In this document: positions 34,961-46,751 of the stretch, piece after piece
Layout: each line of letters opens with the position of its first letter
Position numbering within the stretch: the first letter of the stretch is position 1
Assembly: GCA_019722365.1 (NCBI GenBank)
Contig: JADFUC010000122.1
Span: 62,001-126,000, forward strand
Origin: Lithospermum erythrorhizon
Taxonomy: Eukaryota; Streptophyta; Magnoliopsida; Boraginales; Boraginaceae
DNA length: 64,000 nt
Reading direction: 5' to 3'
The notes under the pieces: model-generated
The model's input: the letters and a program-made list of their open reading frames with translations, nothing else
Told to the model about the DNA's origin: nothing
Databases searched by the model: none
Program-made: the position numbers and the translations under genes

Positions 34961-35640
34961 TTGGAAGTTTGTTCCTTTTCGGCTATAAATATATTATTAC
35001 AAGTCTTGAATGGATTTTCGCGGCCAGGACACAGGAGGGATTGGGTTTCGGCGGCTTGAGTTAATCGGAGTTGAAATTGTTCTCGGGCACGCAGTCTCTA
35101 CCGAGGGCAGCGTCGCCTTGCTTAAGAAGGTTACGGGAGATGCTATGTTATCGTCCGGCGGGTTCGGGATCGCTTGAGTCGTCGGACTGAAAGTGTGTGG
35201 GGGGTGTGGTCATGGCTTCGCTCAAACGTCCAGTCGATATTTTGAGTTAATGAGAATAGAAAAATAGCAAAGTGTACTAAGAGGATAAAAATTTGGAACT
35301 AAGGAGTGTCTTAGTGATGGGGTGTTATTTATAGGCCAATCTGCGAGAGTTGTAGCCAATGCCTCTTTTTCATAGGATCATGCCGCATCATCCAGCGTTT
35401 TGTGTACTATTAGTACCTTGGGGCACTACCCGTGGCTATAATCCAGATATGTTGGGCTAAAATAGTATATATATATGGAATTTGCCCTGCCCAGGAGGAA
35501 TAGTAAGAGTGAAAAAGAAATGATTTTTTGATCTTTTGTGGCGGCAGTGTGGTGATTTGCCCTAACGAGGAGTAAGTATAAGGTATTGGACGAGTATCGC
35601 GGTTTGGATAAATACCGCGGCTTTGACACAGGAGCGACCT
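34961..35640 (-). repeat. 3' LTR of gypsy copy A (left side)
   Basis: Shares AATATATTATTACAAG, GTTGAAATTGTTCTC, AAAATAGCAAAGTGTACTA, TATTTATAGGC, and TGTTGGGCT with the right LTR at 44212 and with both LTRs of copy B. On the - strand a TATAAATA box lies at 35333-35326. The inner edge is placed after TTTGACACA by comparison with the other copies; this edge is the less certain one. Confidence 0.7.
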
Positions 35641-35962
35641 CTTACGAATTAGCGGTTTATTAAGCAGTTGACCCCTTCTTTATGGAGCAAAACCCTATTT
35701 CTTGTAGTGCCACTACCCCTCGGGGATCGGAACCCCACTCATTGGATTATAAGCCCTATAAAAGGTAACCCTTGGCATTAAAACGTACTTTACTTCATAC
35801 TTATCGCTTTAACTATTCACACTTCTACCATTTCCTACTGTAATTGTTGCCACGATCTTGCTTCTTACGCCCACTTGTCGTCCCTCAAACTTAGCCGTTT
35901 TAGCATTCTTAGAATCCTTCCCGTACAAAGGAATGCATTATATAGTCTGTATATTTATTGTG

Positions 35963-35994
<32 letters not shown>
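35963..35994. repeat. (TA)n microsatellite
   Basis: About 16 uninterrupted TA units. Copy B has a shorter run at the same place (about 53600-53615), so the tract was part of the ancestral element and has changed length. Confidence 0.95.
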
Positions 35995-35997
<3 letters not shown>

Positions 35998-36401
35998 TTA
36001 CTACTGGTATGAGTACGAGAGTTTTGAGGTACTTTAGCAAATCTGCCTTTAATTAGGGGTCACCTGAAGGGGAAGGTATTTGGTGGAGTGAAGGAATAAA
36101 GGTGTAAGGACCTTTCGGGTCTACTTGGAATCACGGTGTGTTTGAGGGTTTTAGGTTGGTTGTTTTGGGGATTTTGATAGCATTTATGAAGTAGGAAGAA
36201 TAATCCCTATTCTAATTTAATATCTGGGGTGTCGGGAAACGTGTAAGATCTAGAAGGTGAATATGGTGATTGTTGAAGATTACAGGTCTGTGAATGTGGC
36301 GAAACCCCTCTTTCCTTTTTCCCAGCTTACTTATGTTTTGCTTATGATTCCCATAATTTTCACATCTTGTGCAACCCGCTATTAGCGTCTTGAAGCCGAA
36401 T

Positions 36402-38272
36402 ATGGCTAGCGGTTCTAACTTCGAGAAATTGTCGAAATCTCTTGAGCGGGCTAAGCCCGTGTGGTAATGGACCACTGGAATCTTGCCTTTGTGGAGCTTG
36501 TTCTACTCTGGCCCAGAGATTACCATGGACGATTTGAGTTTTACTCCTTTCCATGACCCCTTTGCTAATATGGAAATTCCTCAGGAGGTGGTGGAGGACA
36601 TGTTCCGGGCTATGCATAATGACCGGAGGAAGATCCGTGGGCTGCGGTGATCCCCAACCTCGGCCAGCAATGACCGTTGCCCGCCTTCCTCCCCCAGAGC
36701 GAGCGCCAGCAGCGTCCGGTTTCTTCTGGCAATTCGGTGTTCTTCCGCCGCCATTCCTACTATCTTCGCGATTCACTTACCACGTTCCATTTTCCAGCGG
36801 ACTGGATAACTTTAAGCGTATTTTCTATCCCCCCACTGGGCTGCGGCTCCCAGCGAAGGGATAAAGTTACGAACCGCGGGTCGATCCGTCAAGCGGAAGG
36901 TCTTTTCTCTTGGTTGGAGCTGACCCAATGTACATAGAATCCCTTTCCTACGGTTGTAGGTTCCCCTTTTCACCTTTTGTAAATAACATTTTATTAGCTG
37001 TAAACCGGGCTCCAGGGCAAATACGCCCCAGCGGGTGGCTAGAGATTACCATGTTCATAGTGGTCTGTAGGATAGTTCATATAGAACCCTCTGTAGAGCT
37101 ATTTTTAATTGACCTGATACCTCCCCTTCGGGTGGTGACCTCTTTCGGCGAAGTGGGCCGGGACATCTTTGCATACTGAAGTAGACAAGATCTCCGAAAC
37201 CAGCCAGCACTCAATCGGTGTTCGTGAAGGGAGGTATGGAGTTCGCTTTGCGGAGTGCCGCCCCGCCTACCCATTACCCCGAAGAGCGCACCTGGCCCAG
37301 CGGAGGACTCTGCTTCTCCCCCCCGGCCAGTTCCTGGCGCCCGGCCCAGGCTCCAACCCCGCTCACGAAGATGAAGCGGATTTTAGGCCAGCGCTTCTTG
37401 TGGGAATACTCCCCGATCTTACGAACGCTCCCTACGCTCTTCCACGGTGGTTTATCGATTCTTCAGAAAGGCTCCAGCGCTTTGGAAAATCGAAGCTTCA
37501 ATGTCTAAACCTTACCGTATTGGAGGCGGGTGAAAAGAATTTTGATGACGAGGACCCGATGGAAGTGCGGGCTACCACTAGCAGTACATGAAAGGTAACT
37601 TTCATCGACTTTTTTAACTTACTTCCCCTAATTTCACTTTCGGTATAACTCCATCCTCTTCCGCTACCATTAGGTCTTTAAATAAAGTGGCTACTGGCCA
37701 CGGTCGAAGGCCCTAGAGAGTGTCCAAGCCTTGCGGGCTGGGAAGCGGCCACTGCGTTGCTAGGCGCGAGACCATCTCCCTAACATAATGAGGTCTGGCG
37801 AGAATGAAAGGCTGAAGACCACTCCCATCGATCACGGCGGAGAAGAAGGGCCCAGGCTTGATGTCCAAGCGGTAGGGCGGTATGATGCGTTAGGCAGTCA
37901 CCGCCCGGCAGAGGCGAAAGGCGGCGGAGCGATACAAGATAGCCCCAAATCATGTTCGACATCTCAAAGTAGAAGACGGATGAGGCGGTGCGGCTTCCAG
38001 AGGAGGTTGAAGAGGCAGCCTCCCAGAGATGCAAGCCCGGTTCGCCCGATACCGAGTTCTCGAGGATTTCGAAACGGAAGCGCGAGGCCTTGTTTGCTCC
38101 TTCTCCACCCGGCTTTACCGGGCGTCACAGATGTGAACCCGGCTATCATGGAGAAGCTACCATGATTTTTATCCAAAGGTACCATGCGTTGGTTTGCCAA
38201 GCTTCTTAACCTCGATGTCTTCTGAACCACGATGAGGAGAAGGATGATGAGGAAGCCGCTCCCCGGCGATGA
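36402..38272 (+). pseudogene. Antisense ORF (aORF) of gypsy copy A, Transposase_28-like
   Basis: This coding region runs opposite to gag-pol. It starts at MASGSNF (compare MARGSNF in copy B) and ends with an acidic tail and TGA at 38272. The best-kept part, 36945-37130, reads RFPFSPFVNNILLAVNRAPG, then QIRPSGWLEITMF and VHIEPSVELFLI. This matches the 'putative gypsy type transposon' (Transposase_28) type of protein found as an extra ORF in plant Tat elements. Later segments: SPILRTLPT with a poorly conserved middle, and VNPAIMEKL near the C-terminus. Several frameshifts break it. The role of such aORF proteins is unknown. It probably has its own antisense promoter; none is evident here. Confidence 0.75.
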
Positions 38273-38999
38273 TCAGCCTGCCAATTTGATTCTTACATAA
38301 ACATTCTTTAGTAAATAACAAAATTAACAATGTTCATCTTTACGCTTTCGTTAGTCTTCGTTTTTAATTAAAATGCGTTATGTATTGTACAAGGAGTTGT
38401 CTCTGGAGCACTTACATTTTGTGTAGCCACTAGTGCGGTCGGTTTTAGCGTTTGGTATTACCACTTAAGCCTGTATTAGCGGGGTTCTGCGGCTGAACCC
38501 GATTGGCGATACATGTGGGGTCTTGATACAATATCACGACCGCCTAGAAACTTCCATGAGGAATCTGCCCAAGGCTTTAATTCCCTGTGTGGCTTTTATT
38601 AGCGATTAGTGAGAAACTCTTGTTTTTAAAGACGCCGATAGGTGATGATTAAGTCTTCACAAGGTATAAATTATACTTTGGATTAGCATGCCGGCTTGGA
38701 GGTAGCATTTTGCTTATAAGCTTTTGTTGTGTATGAAAGCAGAATCTCCTTTATTTAATAGTTAAACTACGGAAAGTAATCCACTTCTTAGAGGCGGTTA
38801 TAAGGTCAACCACGGATTACATAATATCGACATATTTTTAGAGGTATGCCGGAGGTCTGGGGCTGTTTTACCATTTAAGTCTTCAGTTCATAAGTGCTCG
38901 ACCTACGACCTTCTTCGCGATATGGCCGCTTCAATGCGGGGGCACCGATTAGCTCTGCTCCTTGGGTTAGAAGCTGGTGAGCGTAACCGTAACACCAAG

Positions 39000-39900
39000 T
39001 CTCCACCTTGAAGCCCAGTTTTTAACCGCCCGATTATATGTTACTTGCCGTAAAAATTGCTGTACTTGAGGGTTCTATAAAGAGCCTCGTCTGGGATTCA
39101 TCCACAAATTTAAGATATTCCTACGACCTCGTCGTTAAGCCGCCCGTCGAACCCGACTGCCGTCTACAGAAGTGGGCAATCCTACTTCTACGGCGGAGAC
39201 GCCTCGGCGCGTAGACGGTGAGAAAAGGCCTCCCGCTTGCTTGATTAGGAGTTGACCGTAATGACCATAAAACCGTGGGTAATTCTTCTATCCAACTCCG
39301 CTACTGCTTTTGCGACTTTGTATTATGTTCTTTTTAATGCCCTTAATATAATCCGGTTGTGGCTTCCACACATCCGTTAAGCTTGTGGGTAGTAAATTGG
39401 AGCAAATGCATTTCGATCCGAATTTACGGCGAAGTCCGTGAGCCACGCCCCTCAGCCCCAGGGACCGTTGTCGGATACCAAAATCTTGGGGATGCGAGCC
39501 GAGGTGAGTATATTCTTCCATGGAAGCGTACGGCTTCCTCATCTAGTTTTCTTAGCGGTGCGGCCTCGCTTTAACTTGCGGAAGTAATCCGCCTCTGGTA
39601 GTAGTATTACGCCCCCCCACTTTTTGCTTTGGGTAATTTTCCGCTTGGTCGATTCGCATGGAGAGCAGGACTTCGCTACCGGGTAAGGGTAGAAGTGGAG
39701 CCTTGGTAGCGTTTCCCGTCCGTGACATGCGTCGCACCTCTGCACATATCTTTGTTGCATCCTTGATTAATGTGGGCGATGTATCCGGCTCGTGTGGTTT
39801 TTTGATGGCTAGAACCGTGCCCGATATGACTTCCGCGCCCCGCCTCGTGTATCTCGGCTTGACTCTCGGGGATATCCTCCGTGGACACATGAGTCAATAA
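39000..39900 (-). pseudogene. Gypsy integrase remnant, copy A
   Basis: In the - strand, split over frames: ATKICAEVRR and TGNATKAPLLPLPG (zinc-finger end of the HHCC domain and linker), KQKVGG, then SPKILVSDNG, VEATTGLYKG-like and WIEELPTVLWSLRSTPNQAS, the DDE core to C-terminal boundary of gypsy integrases. Frameshifts at several places. Integrase lies downstream of RNase H, the gypsy order. Confidence 0.82.
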
Positions 39901-40189
39901 CGGGCCGTCCCAGATTTCCGATGCAATTCACCCAGAGAGTACAAGCGTGTTGAGGCTGCGGTGCGGACTTCTGAGATACACCACATCCTCGGGTAATTTC
40001 CGCCCGCTAAGATCACAGGGTGTGGCGTCCATGTCCGAGTTATAGCGGAACACATGACCATTGTCTTTCCCACTGCTTGGTAAATTTTGGTTGATTCTGA
40101 TCCCCTCGAGATATTCTTTCGAGACGGAGTTCGCTATAATAGGTGGTAGCAGTAAGTGCGGAAAGATGGTCCGCACTTTTCATTTTTCG

Positions 40190-40615
40190 CTACAGGAATA
40201 TGTTAGAATAAAATCCTTTTTGAACTCTTGGGTTCTTCTTGACCTTTGAGTGGTATTTCTTGACGCCTCGCTTTTCACTCCTGACTCCTTTGATTTGGTC
40301 GATGACCAGTTTCGAATCTGCTTTAACCAGCAATTCTTCTATCCCCATAGACCTTACCAGTCTTAAGCCAAGAATCATAGCTTCGTACTCTGCTTCATTA
40401 TTCGTTGCAGGAAAGCTAAACCGCAGGGCATATTCCATGATTTCTCTTTGCGGTCCCAATATTATTACTCGGCACCGGCCCGCTGCTTTCATTCGCGAGC
40501 CCGTCCGAAACAGCGTCCGCTCGGGTGTGACTTGGTCTACTTCTGCCATGCTCCCAGTCCCGCCCAGAAATTGAGGTGGGTTTGAACCGTGCACTCGGTT
40601 ACAAATTCGCTTCAT
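40190..40615 (-). pseudogene. Gypsy RNase H remnant, copy A
   Basis: A 141-codon - strand frame has GPQREIMEYALRF, TNNEAEYEAMILGLRL and VKADSKLVIDQIKG, the RNase H catalytic E and D neighbourhoods as in plant Tat elements. The extra upstream residues and the short tail are out of frame with RT and integrase. Confidence 0.9.
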
Positions 40616-41119
40616 ACTTGAGCCTTTGCGGTCACAGGCGCGTATGATGTTTCCGTCGCTCGGCTTCGGCGGCCAGGTTGTTAATCGCCCGGATAAGGCT
40701 GGACTAGCCGGCCAGCTTTAAAAGGGTTGGTCGGGAATTACACTGCGGGTGGGACCAATCGCCTTCAATTTTCATGAGGGGTCGCGGCCTACAAGCGGCC
40801 TTATCTATAATAGGGTACCCTATTACTGCGTCCCAGAACATAGACATAATATATGGGTCTTTGTATCCGACCCGCCTCACTTATAATCTGCGACCCCTTG
40901 ATATCAGTAGCTGGTATAGTTATAGCTAGCGCCCGAGTTCGGTCGCGACAACGATTATGAAAGAACCCAAATATTTTTCAAATTTTTCGAGCGCCTCCTG
41001 CGCTCCCGATCTAGCGTGAACTTTTCGCCGGCATGCGCCTTAAACTCTTGAAGAAGGGTAACTTCCTTTGGCGAATTTGCTATGAAGCGATTTACTTGTA
41101 GCGGACATCCCGTCAATTT

Positions 41120-41620
41120 AAACTCCTTGCTTAGGCTAAGCGTCGCATATCCATAAGTGCTTTTATTTTATCCGGATTAGGCTCGATTCCCCGGGCGCTG
41201 ATCATATAACCCAGAAACTTTTTGATCACACACGAAGAGCATTTCTCGGGGTTTACTTTAACACGCTCTTCTGAGGCGATTAAAGGATTTCCCCCAAGAT
41301 TTAACGGATATGGTCTTGCTTGCTCTTGACGACATATCGTCGACATATATTTCCATATTTCGCCCAATCTCTTTTGCAAATGTTCCATTTGACCATCCGG
41401 TAAGTGTACGGCATTCTTTAATCAAATGGTATAACTTTTGCCCATTGATATAAAGCGTACTCGGTTATAAGCGCTATTTTTTCTTCGTCTTCGGGTGCCG
41501 TGTGGATTTGGTGATGGCCGAGCGTCCATGAAATCAAAGACCTCGTGGCCGAGCGACTCCCGTCGACCGGGCGCCCCCAGAGCATGGTAGCCGGATAGAA
41601 ATCCTTAAGGCACATTTATT
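41120..41620 (-). pseudogene. Gypsy reverse transcriptase remnant, copy A
   Basis: The catalytic box YVDD is at 41347-41336 on the - strand, in a frame with MEIYVDDM. Around it are QIHTAPEDEEKIALIT and YALYQWAKVIPF (fingers/palm) and VNPEKCSSCVIKKFLGYMIS (thumb). They occupy three frames. The N-terminal part of RT before 41620 is not recognisable. Confidence 0.88.
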
Positions 41621-42459
41621 CAGTTGGTGAAGTCCGTTGCACATCGCCCGGCTTCCAGCCCCAGGTTTCTTGACCCGATACCACATTGGCCGCCGCGGGA
41701 ATTCCCGACTCGTATAAGCGGGCCTTTAGTAGGAGCTGTCTTTCTGCGGATGGAGAGCATTCTTCTAAATCATTAAGCAGTCTCTTTTTTTTGTTTTATT
41801 GGCTTGGAATTGGAATTGACATACGATGCATGCTGGCGGCCGGATACACCCACTGGCGTGTCCTCGGGTCCCGTGCGAACACATCCTGAAACTCTTGCTC
41901 AGTAGAGATCAATTGTTTTTATGTTCTTCACTGACTTACCGAACCGATTATAAAGGTTCGTTCGGTGTTCACTTCCTTGAAGGGATCATCGTGATCTCTC
42001 GTGGCGAAAGCGCCTTACGTCTTTCTCTTTTTCTTTGGGGCGAGTTATCTTTCTCTTGACCTCCGTCTTGGCCGAATTTATCTCATATGATTTTCAGAAC
42101 CCGGCTTCCCCTGCGATCCGCCCGGGGTTCACATTCGCGGAAGTACAGATGTTTGGTAACATCTTAGCTTTTGATCACTTCCCGACACATCTCTCACCAT
42201 GCCCCGGTAAAGAACTCATTTTGAGATATACTTGGTGAGGCTATAACCATAAAAGCGGTCAGTCGGGCGACTATGAGACCGTTGTACGGCGGTCACGGAT
42301 ATCCCTGGCGTAAGTGTGTTACGATGGGTAGTCATGCTGCCACGACCCCGTTAGATCGATGGGGCTACTCCCGTTGCATTTTATGGAATGACTTTGTGAA
42401 ACAAATTCAGTGGTGTGGATAGGGGTTGGATAATGCCTCTTGGGAGTTGTAACTTGTCA

Positions 42460-42560
42460 AAGGTGCTGATATATAAAATATCGACTGAGCTCCCTGTGTC
42501 TACCAGCATCCGTTCAACCGTGAAATTCGCAATAATTGGGGCTATGACCACGGGGTCATC
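42460..42560 (-). pseudogene. Gypsy aspartic protease active-site segment, copy A
   Basis: On the - strand FTVERMLVDTGSSVDILYIS is intact, with the DTG triad at 42500-42492. It lies between gag and RT as expected. The same segment in copy B has lost the DTG. Confidence 0.85.
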
Positions 42561-42599
42561 ATGTGGGAACTTCGATTCGATCAGCTCCTGTCCAGAGTG

Positions 42600-43710
42600 A
42601 AACCAATGATTGACTTAATCTTAGGTGCTTGGGCGTTGAACCATATCGATCTTCTTTGCGTAACCACTTTCTAGAGTTGCAGCAGTCGCCTCCTCGGCGC
42701 CTCCTCCCGAAAAAGGTGTCCAATCGCCCCGTGAGTAGCAGGAGTTCGGCGAGGTTCGGCGCTTGACGTGTGGCGGGGGTGCCACTGCCGGTTTTTGGCC
42801 GCCGGCCGTGGTATTCGACCCCATTGCCATACTCTCGCTAGTATCCTCTTTTATCAATTTCTCTATTTCCAGTCCAAAACCTACTTATTTCATTAGTGTC
42901 ATGGCCATGTTCTCGATGATATTCCTTGATACTCGTGTTTTCATCACTTTACGCCCGGTCTGGCTTCGTCAGCATTGTGGGAATAGTTTCTTATCTTCAA
43001 TTTGGGCGTACACCGACTATGGAAACTTCGCAATGGGGTGGGAAACCCGTTGGGGCGCCGCTACCGTGCATTCTTGTAAGCCTTTTGAGGCATTGGTTCA
43101 AAATTTCTTCTTTTTGATCCTTGCCCACTTGTCACCGTATGCTTAGATCCCGGACCCGGTGTTTTTCTTGGTGACTTAGAACGCCCTCTTTCATGCGTCC
43201 GGAGGTCCTTGGCCTAGATTCCTTGTTTTGACTCCTCGACTGCAACATATTGGCGAACTCGAGCCATGAGTTAGATCGCTTTGATAACGAGTTTCGAACC
43301 AAGGCCTTGAGTTTCCCGATATGATAAGCCAGCAGGTAGGAATGCCATATAAGCTACCTTGTTGTTGAGCTTCGAGGTGTGAGCGAGGATGTCGTTATAA
43401 GCTTATGATAGCCTTTTGGGTTTCGTTGGGTCACTGCTTGGATATCCGTCGAGGAGCTCTTTCGTCTGGTGCCGTATAAGCCTTGGAGACCCCAATTTTG
43501 TATGAAAGCATCACCAGTTCTTTGGTATGAATCTATAGAATTAGAGAGGCAAACCACGTACCGATCCAAGGCTTCGGTAGGACAAACTATTGGGCTTAAC
43601 TTAGCGTAAATACTCCAGGGTTGTTGTTGTTGGAGGTAATAGGCATCTTGGCCAAATCCACCTGCAAATGTTTTAACTTTGGTCGCAGCTACCATTAAAT
43701 TGAGTAAGTG
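42600..43710 (-). pseudogene. Gypsy gag remnant, copy A
   Basis: The - strand frame at 43695-43354 ends with RRKSSSTDIQAVTQRNPKGY, the conserved 'LFAIKQ' region of Tat gag. Upstream is the capsid-like segment with QNWGLQGLY. The following 42857-42621 frame is Ala/Gly/Pro-rich and close to the gag C-terminus. Frames are broken. The region is homologous to 57450-59050 in copy B. Confidence 0.72.
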
Positions 43711-44189
43711 CGGGAGGATGAACCACTGTGTTAATGGAATCTATCCAACTGATCTATAAGCGGTATTTTGGTTTTACATTCTCTTTTTTGAGTAACGGCC
43801 GGCATGAATGCCTTGTCGTTTCTTTAATGTCGGCCGAACTCTTCACTTTGTGGCTTTTATGACCATGGCCGGATCCACATGAGCTGCAGGCACCCGTGAA
43901 GGTTCTGCGGGCGCGTTCGAGCGCCTCTCATAATTATGTGGAGTTCTCTCGCCAAACACCACAACTTTCGAATTTGTGTCGCCTTTGTCACGATGAATTG
44001 CTATGACGGGGCGACTACATAAGTCTCTCGCTCTTTATTAAAATTTTGTGCATTTTACCGTCTTTGTATTTCCGCTTGATATCCTCGGGATATTGATTCC
44101 TTGATTCTTGGTTAGACGAAACGTTTTGATGAGGTAGTGACTCGACTAGAGTAGTGAGACATATTTGTGTTTCCACGGCTTAACACATG

Positions 44190-44209
44190 TCGATCCCAGG
44201 CAGGCGCCA
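44190..44209 (-). promoter_or_regulatory. Primer-binding site of gypsy copy A
   Basis: On the - strand, two bases after the 5' LTR, TGGCGCCTGCCTGGGATCGA resembles the TGGCGCC...GGGGATCGA primer site of many plant Tat/Athila elements, complementary to the 3' end of a tRNA (usually tRNA-Asp). Confidence 0.8.
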
Positions 44210-44211
44210 CT

Positions 44212-44790
44212 TGATTTGTTCCACTCGTTATGAATATATTATTACAAGTGTTGAATGGGTTTTACTTAGGAGGGGCTGAGAACTTTCAGCGACTTGAGTT
44301 AATCGGGTTGAAATTGTTCTCCACAGGCACACGGATCTACGAGGCCGCGTCCTTACCTTCTGACGGGTTACGGAGATCTGCTATGTTATAGATCAGCGGG
44401 TTGGGATCTACTTAACCGTCGGTGCAGAAAGTGTGAGCCAGGTGTGAGTCATGGCTTATTCCGACGATCGAGTCGATTATTTTGGAGTTGTGTGAGAATA
44501 CAAAAATAGCGTGTACTAGAGAATTAGGGTGGAATTAAGGGAGAGTGTCTTGAGAGTGATGGGAGTATTTATAGGCAAGTCTGTGAGTTGTCGTAGTCTA
44601 TAACTTTCTTCGTAGGATCGTGTCGCGTATCGGCATCTTGTGTCACGCAATAGTACCTTGGGGCCCCTTCTGCGTGTGGCTCGTGATCGAATATGTTGGG
44701 CTATATAGTATATATATCGAGATACTGCGGCGCAAGCAGTGTCGTATAAAGAATCAGAATAGGGCATAGCTTGAATAAAAGGCTGCAACA
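44212..44790 (-). repeat. 5' LTR of gypsy copy A (right side)
   Basis: Begins TGATTTGTTCC on the + strand next to the primer-binding site, and aligns throughout with the left LTR, though with many small indels. TATAAATA on the - strand at 44573-44566. The outer end, near CTGCAACA at 44790, is degenerate and shorter than in other copies. Confidence 0.75.
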
Positions 44791-45472
44791 TAAAACTAAA
44801 TGATTTGGTAATTTATAACTTGAGGTAAGGTTTGATTTCTTGTAGATTTTATTAGTAGGAGCAGTATTATTTTTCGTACGTCATGTTCGAACTAATAAGA
44901 CTATAAGAGCATTTGTACCACTACTTATGTTCTTGATATGATGTCATATTCAAGTTGAAAATTAAAAGAAAATTTGCTCAAGTTTCGTAAGGGACTATAA
45001 AACAAGCATCTTATTATCATACTACTAGTTTATTTGTTGCCCCGATATTGAGGTAGTTTATTGGAGTGACCAAATTATATTATGTGATATAATATTGACA
45101 GTTAATTAATTTTTTAATTATATTATAGCTATTCAATTCTTAATTAATGATTTAATTTTATATATTATAAATAATAGAGTTAGAAAAAGATATCAAAAAT
45201 ATGAATTAACTTCTCTCTAAGTTTTATCTTTTCTCTAATCTCCTATCTACATCTCGTTGTTCCCAGATCTATCTTTCGGATTACCACGTCTTCTGCAGCT
45301 CTATCTATTCTCTTCGACTATCTCAATGAATCGATAGTGACCAACTAGGATCATTATATTTATCTATCCATCTATATCTCTATGTAATAGATGATACATC
45401 CATGTTTTCCTTAAAAGATGAATTTCAGACTCTGTATTTTCATATTTTCTTAATCTCCTAATTTCAAAAAGT

Positions 45473-45507
<35 letters not shown>

Positions 45508-45776
45508 CGACCACATCTTGAGAATAATTATTTCCACGACAACAACAAACAAAAATTGCACGGCCGCGCGGCGTGTGAGTTGGAACTTTTTCAATGTAAA
45601 AAACATGGCGAACGCACGACGTATGCGGTCACGACCCTATCCGAATCCGTCTTAGAAATTTGTGCCTTAGAAATTAGCTAACCTATCATGGGTATAATAA
45701 TAAAATAATTCTCGCACACAATTTGTCGTACTACTAGGGAGTATTATAAGGTGCCAAAGTAAACTAATACGAAGTA
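44791..45776. other. AT-rich intergenic DNA
   Basis: No gene. It contains a (TA)n microsatellite at 45475-45507 and a short GC-rich patch at 45560-45650 without recognised content. Confidence 0.5.
45475..45507. repeat. (TA)n microsatellite
   Basis: About 15 perfect TA units in otherwise unique DNA. Confidence 0.95.
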
Positions 45777-46409
45777 TAGTAAAAACTCTATAAATTAATA
45801 TTCGATAAATTAATAAATTTGTCCGTCACGACTTAAGAGGTAGTTAATTTTTTTAAAATCTATAAAATTATAAGATAATAATTTTTTGAAAAATTGAAAA
45901 ATTCTTCTACAATATAGGTCCCAAAGAAAACCATAAATGAATCATTCTTAAAATTGAAATAATTATTACAACTAATATGACTCTATAGTTGTTTGTTTTC
46001 TTTTAAAGTTCAAATCTTGTTGGAATTCATTTCCAATTTTCTTATCACATCAAATAGTTTTGAGTGTATGTTTTTGAATTGTAACGTAAGTTCGAAGAGT
46101 TTAGGCACCTAAATTGCTTCCTTTGGAGTAATAGGTTCAGGAGTGCAGAGTATAAATACTCGGTTCATAACATTGTTACCGATGATAATAATCATGATAT
46201 ATTATGAACTTTTGAACCTTTGAACATGTTTCATTTCAGGGGTAATTCGATCGTCGATAAATTCAAGAAGTCCTTGAATGGACACGTCTTGATGTTGTTA
46301 AAAAACTCTTTAAATTAATAAATTACTAATTTATTGATAAACTAATAACTCTCTAAATTAATAAATTTCGTTGGTCCCAACATTATTAATTTATAGAATT
46401 TTTACTCTA
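45777..46409. mobile_element. Emigrant-like (pogo/Tc1-mariner) non-autonomous element, 633 bp
   Basis: The left end AGTAAAAACTCTATAAATTA is the inverse of the right end TTAATTTATAGAATTTTTACT, with TA at both borders. This is the terminal sequence type of Arabidopsis Emigrant/Lemi1 (CAGTAAAACCTCTATAAATT). Subterminal TTAATAAATTT repeats occur on both sides. No long ORF remains. Confidence 0.8.
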
Positions 46410-46524
46410 CTTGAAAAGTAAATTTTCTAGAAAGAAGATATCTAAATAAAAATGCATCATAAATTTCAAAGCTGACTCATGAAAATCCTAATATAATACC
46501 AACATCTAATAAATCCGTGAATAT

Positions 46525-46751
46525 TACTCATCCATTTCAAATTAATTGACGTTTTGAAGATTCGTGTCGTCTTTGTGTAATCTTTTTATTCATTAACTAA
46601 AAATATAAAATTGATATTCAATGGATTCGTTTTTAAAAATATTTTCATAATATTATTTTATTATAATTTTTCATAATATATATAAAAAATAATTAATAAT
46701 TAAAATTATGTCTCGAAAAATGAGAAAGTCAATTAATTTAAAATGGAGGTA
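46525..46751. mobile_element. Stowaway-type MITE, 227 bp
   Basis: TACTCATCCATTTCAAATTA with TTGAC inside is mirrored by GTCAATTAATTTAAAATGG and GGTA at the right. TA at each border. The interior is AT-rich. Confidence 0.8.

Larger units (their letters stand above)
34961..44790 (-). mobile_element. Ty3/gypsy retrotransposon, Tat lineage, copy A
   Basis: A - strand element with LTRs at both ends, a primer-binding site next to the right LTR, gag, protease, RT, RNase H and integrase remnants in the order expected for gypsy, and an extra ORF on the opposite strand between integrase and the 3' (left) LTR. Tat-lineage families (Ogre, Retand, TatIV-VI) are known for such extra ORFs. GC is visibly higher than in the surrounding DNA. 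Every protein segment is interrupted by frameshifts, so it is not autonomous now. Copy B at 52624 is related and lies in the same orientation. Confidence 0.88.

Noticed and set aside
36360..36776. 138-codon - strand open frame in gypsy copy A
   Set aside because: It is antisense to the start of the aORF and has no similarity to gag-pol.
45560..45660. Short GC-rich patch
   Set aside because: Too short and without ORF, RNA or repeat features to call.
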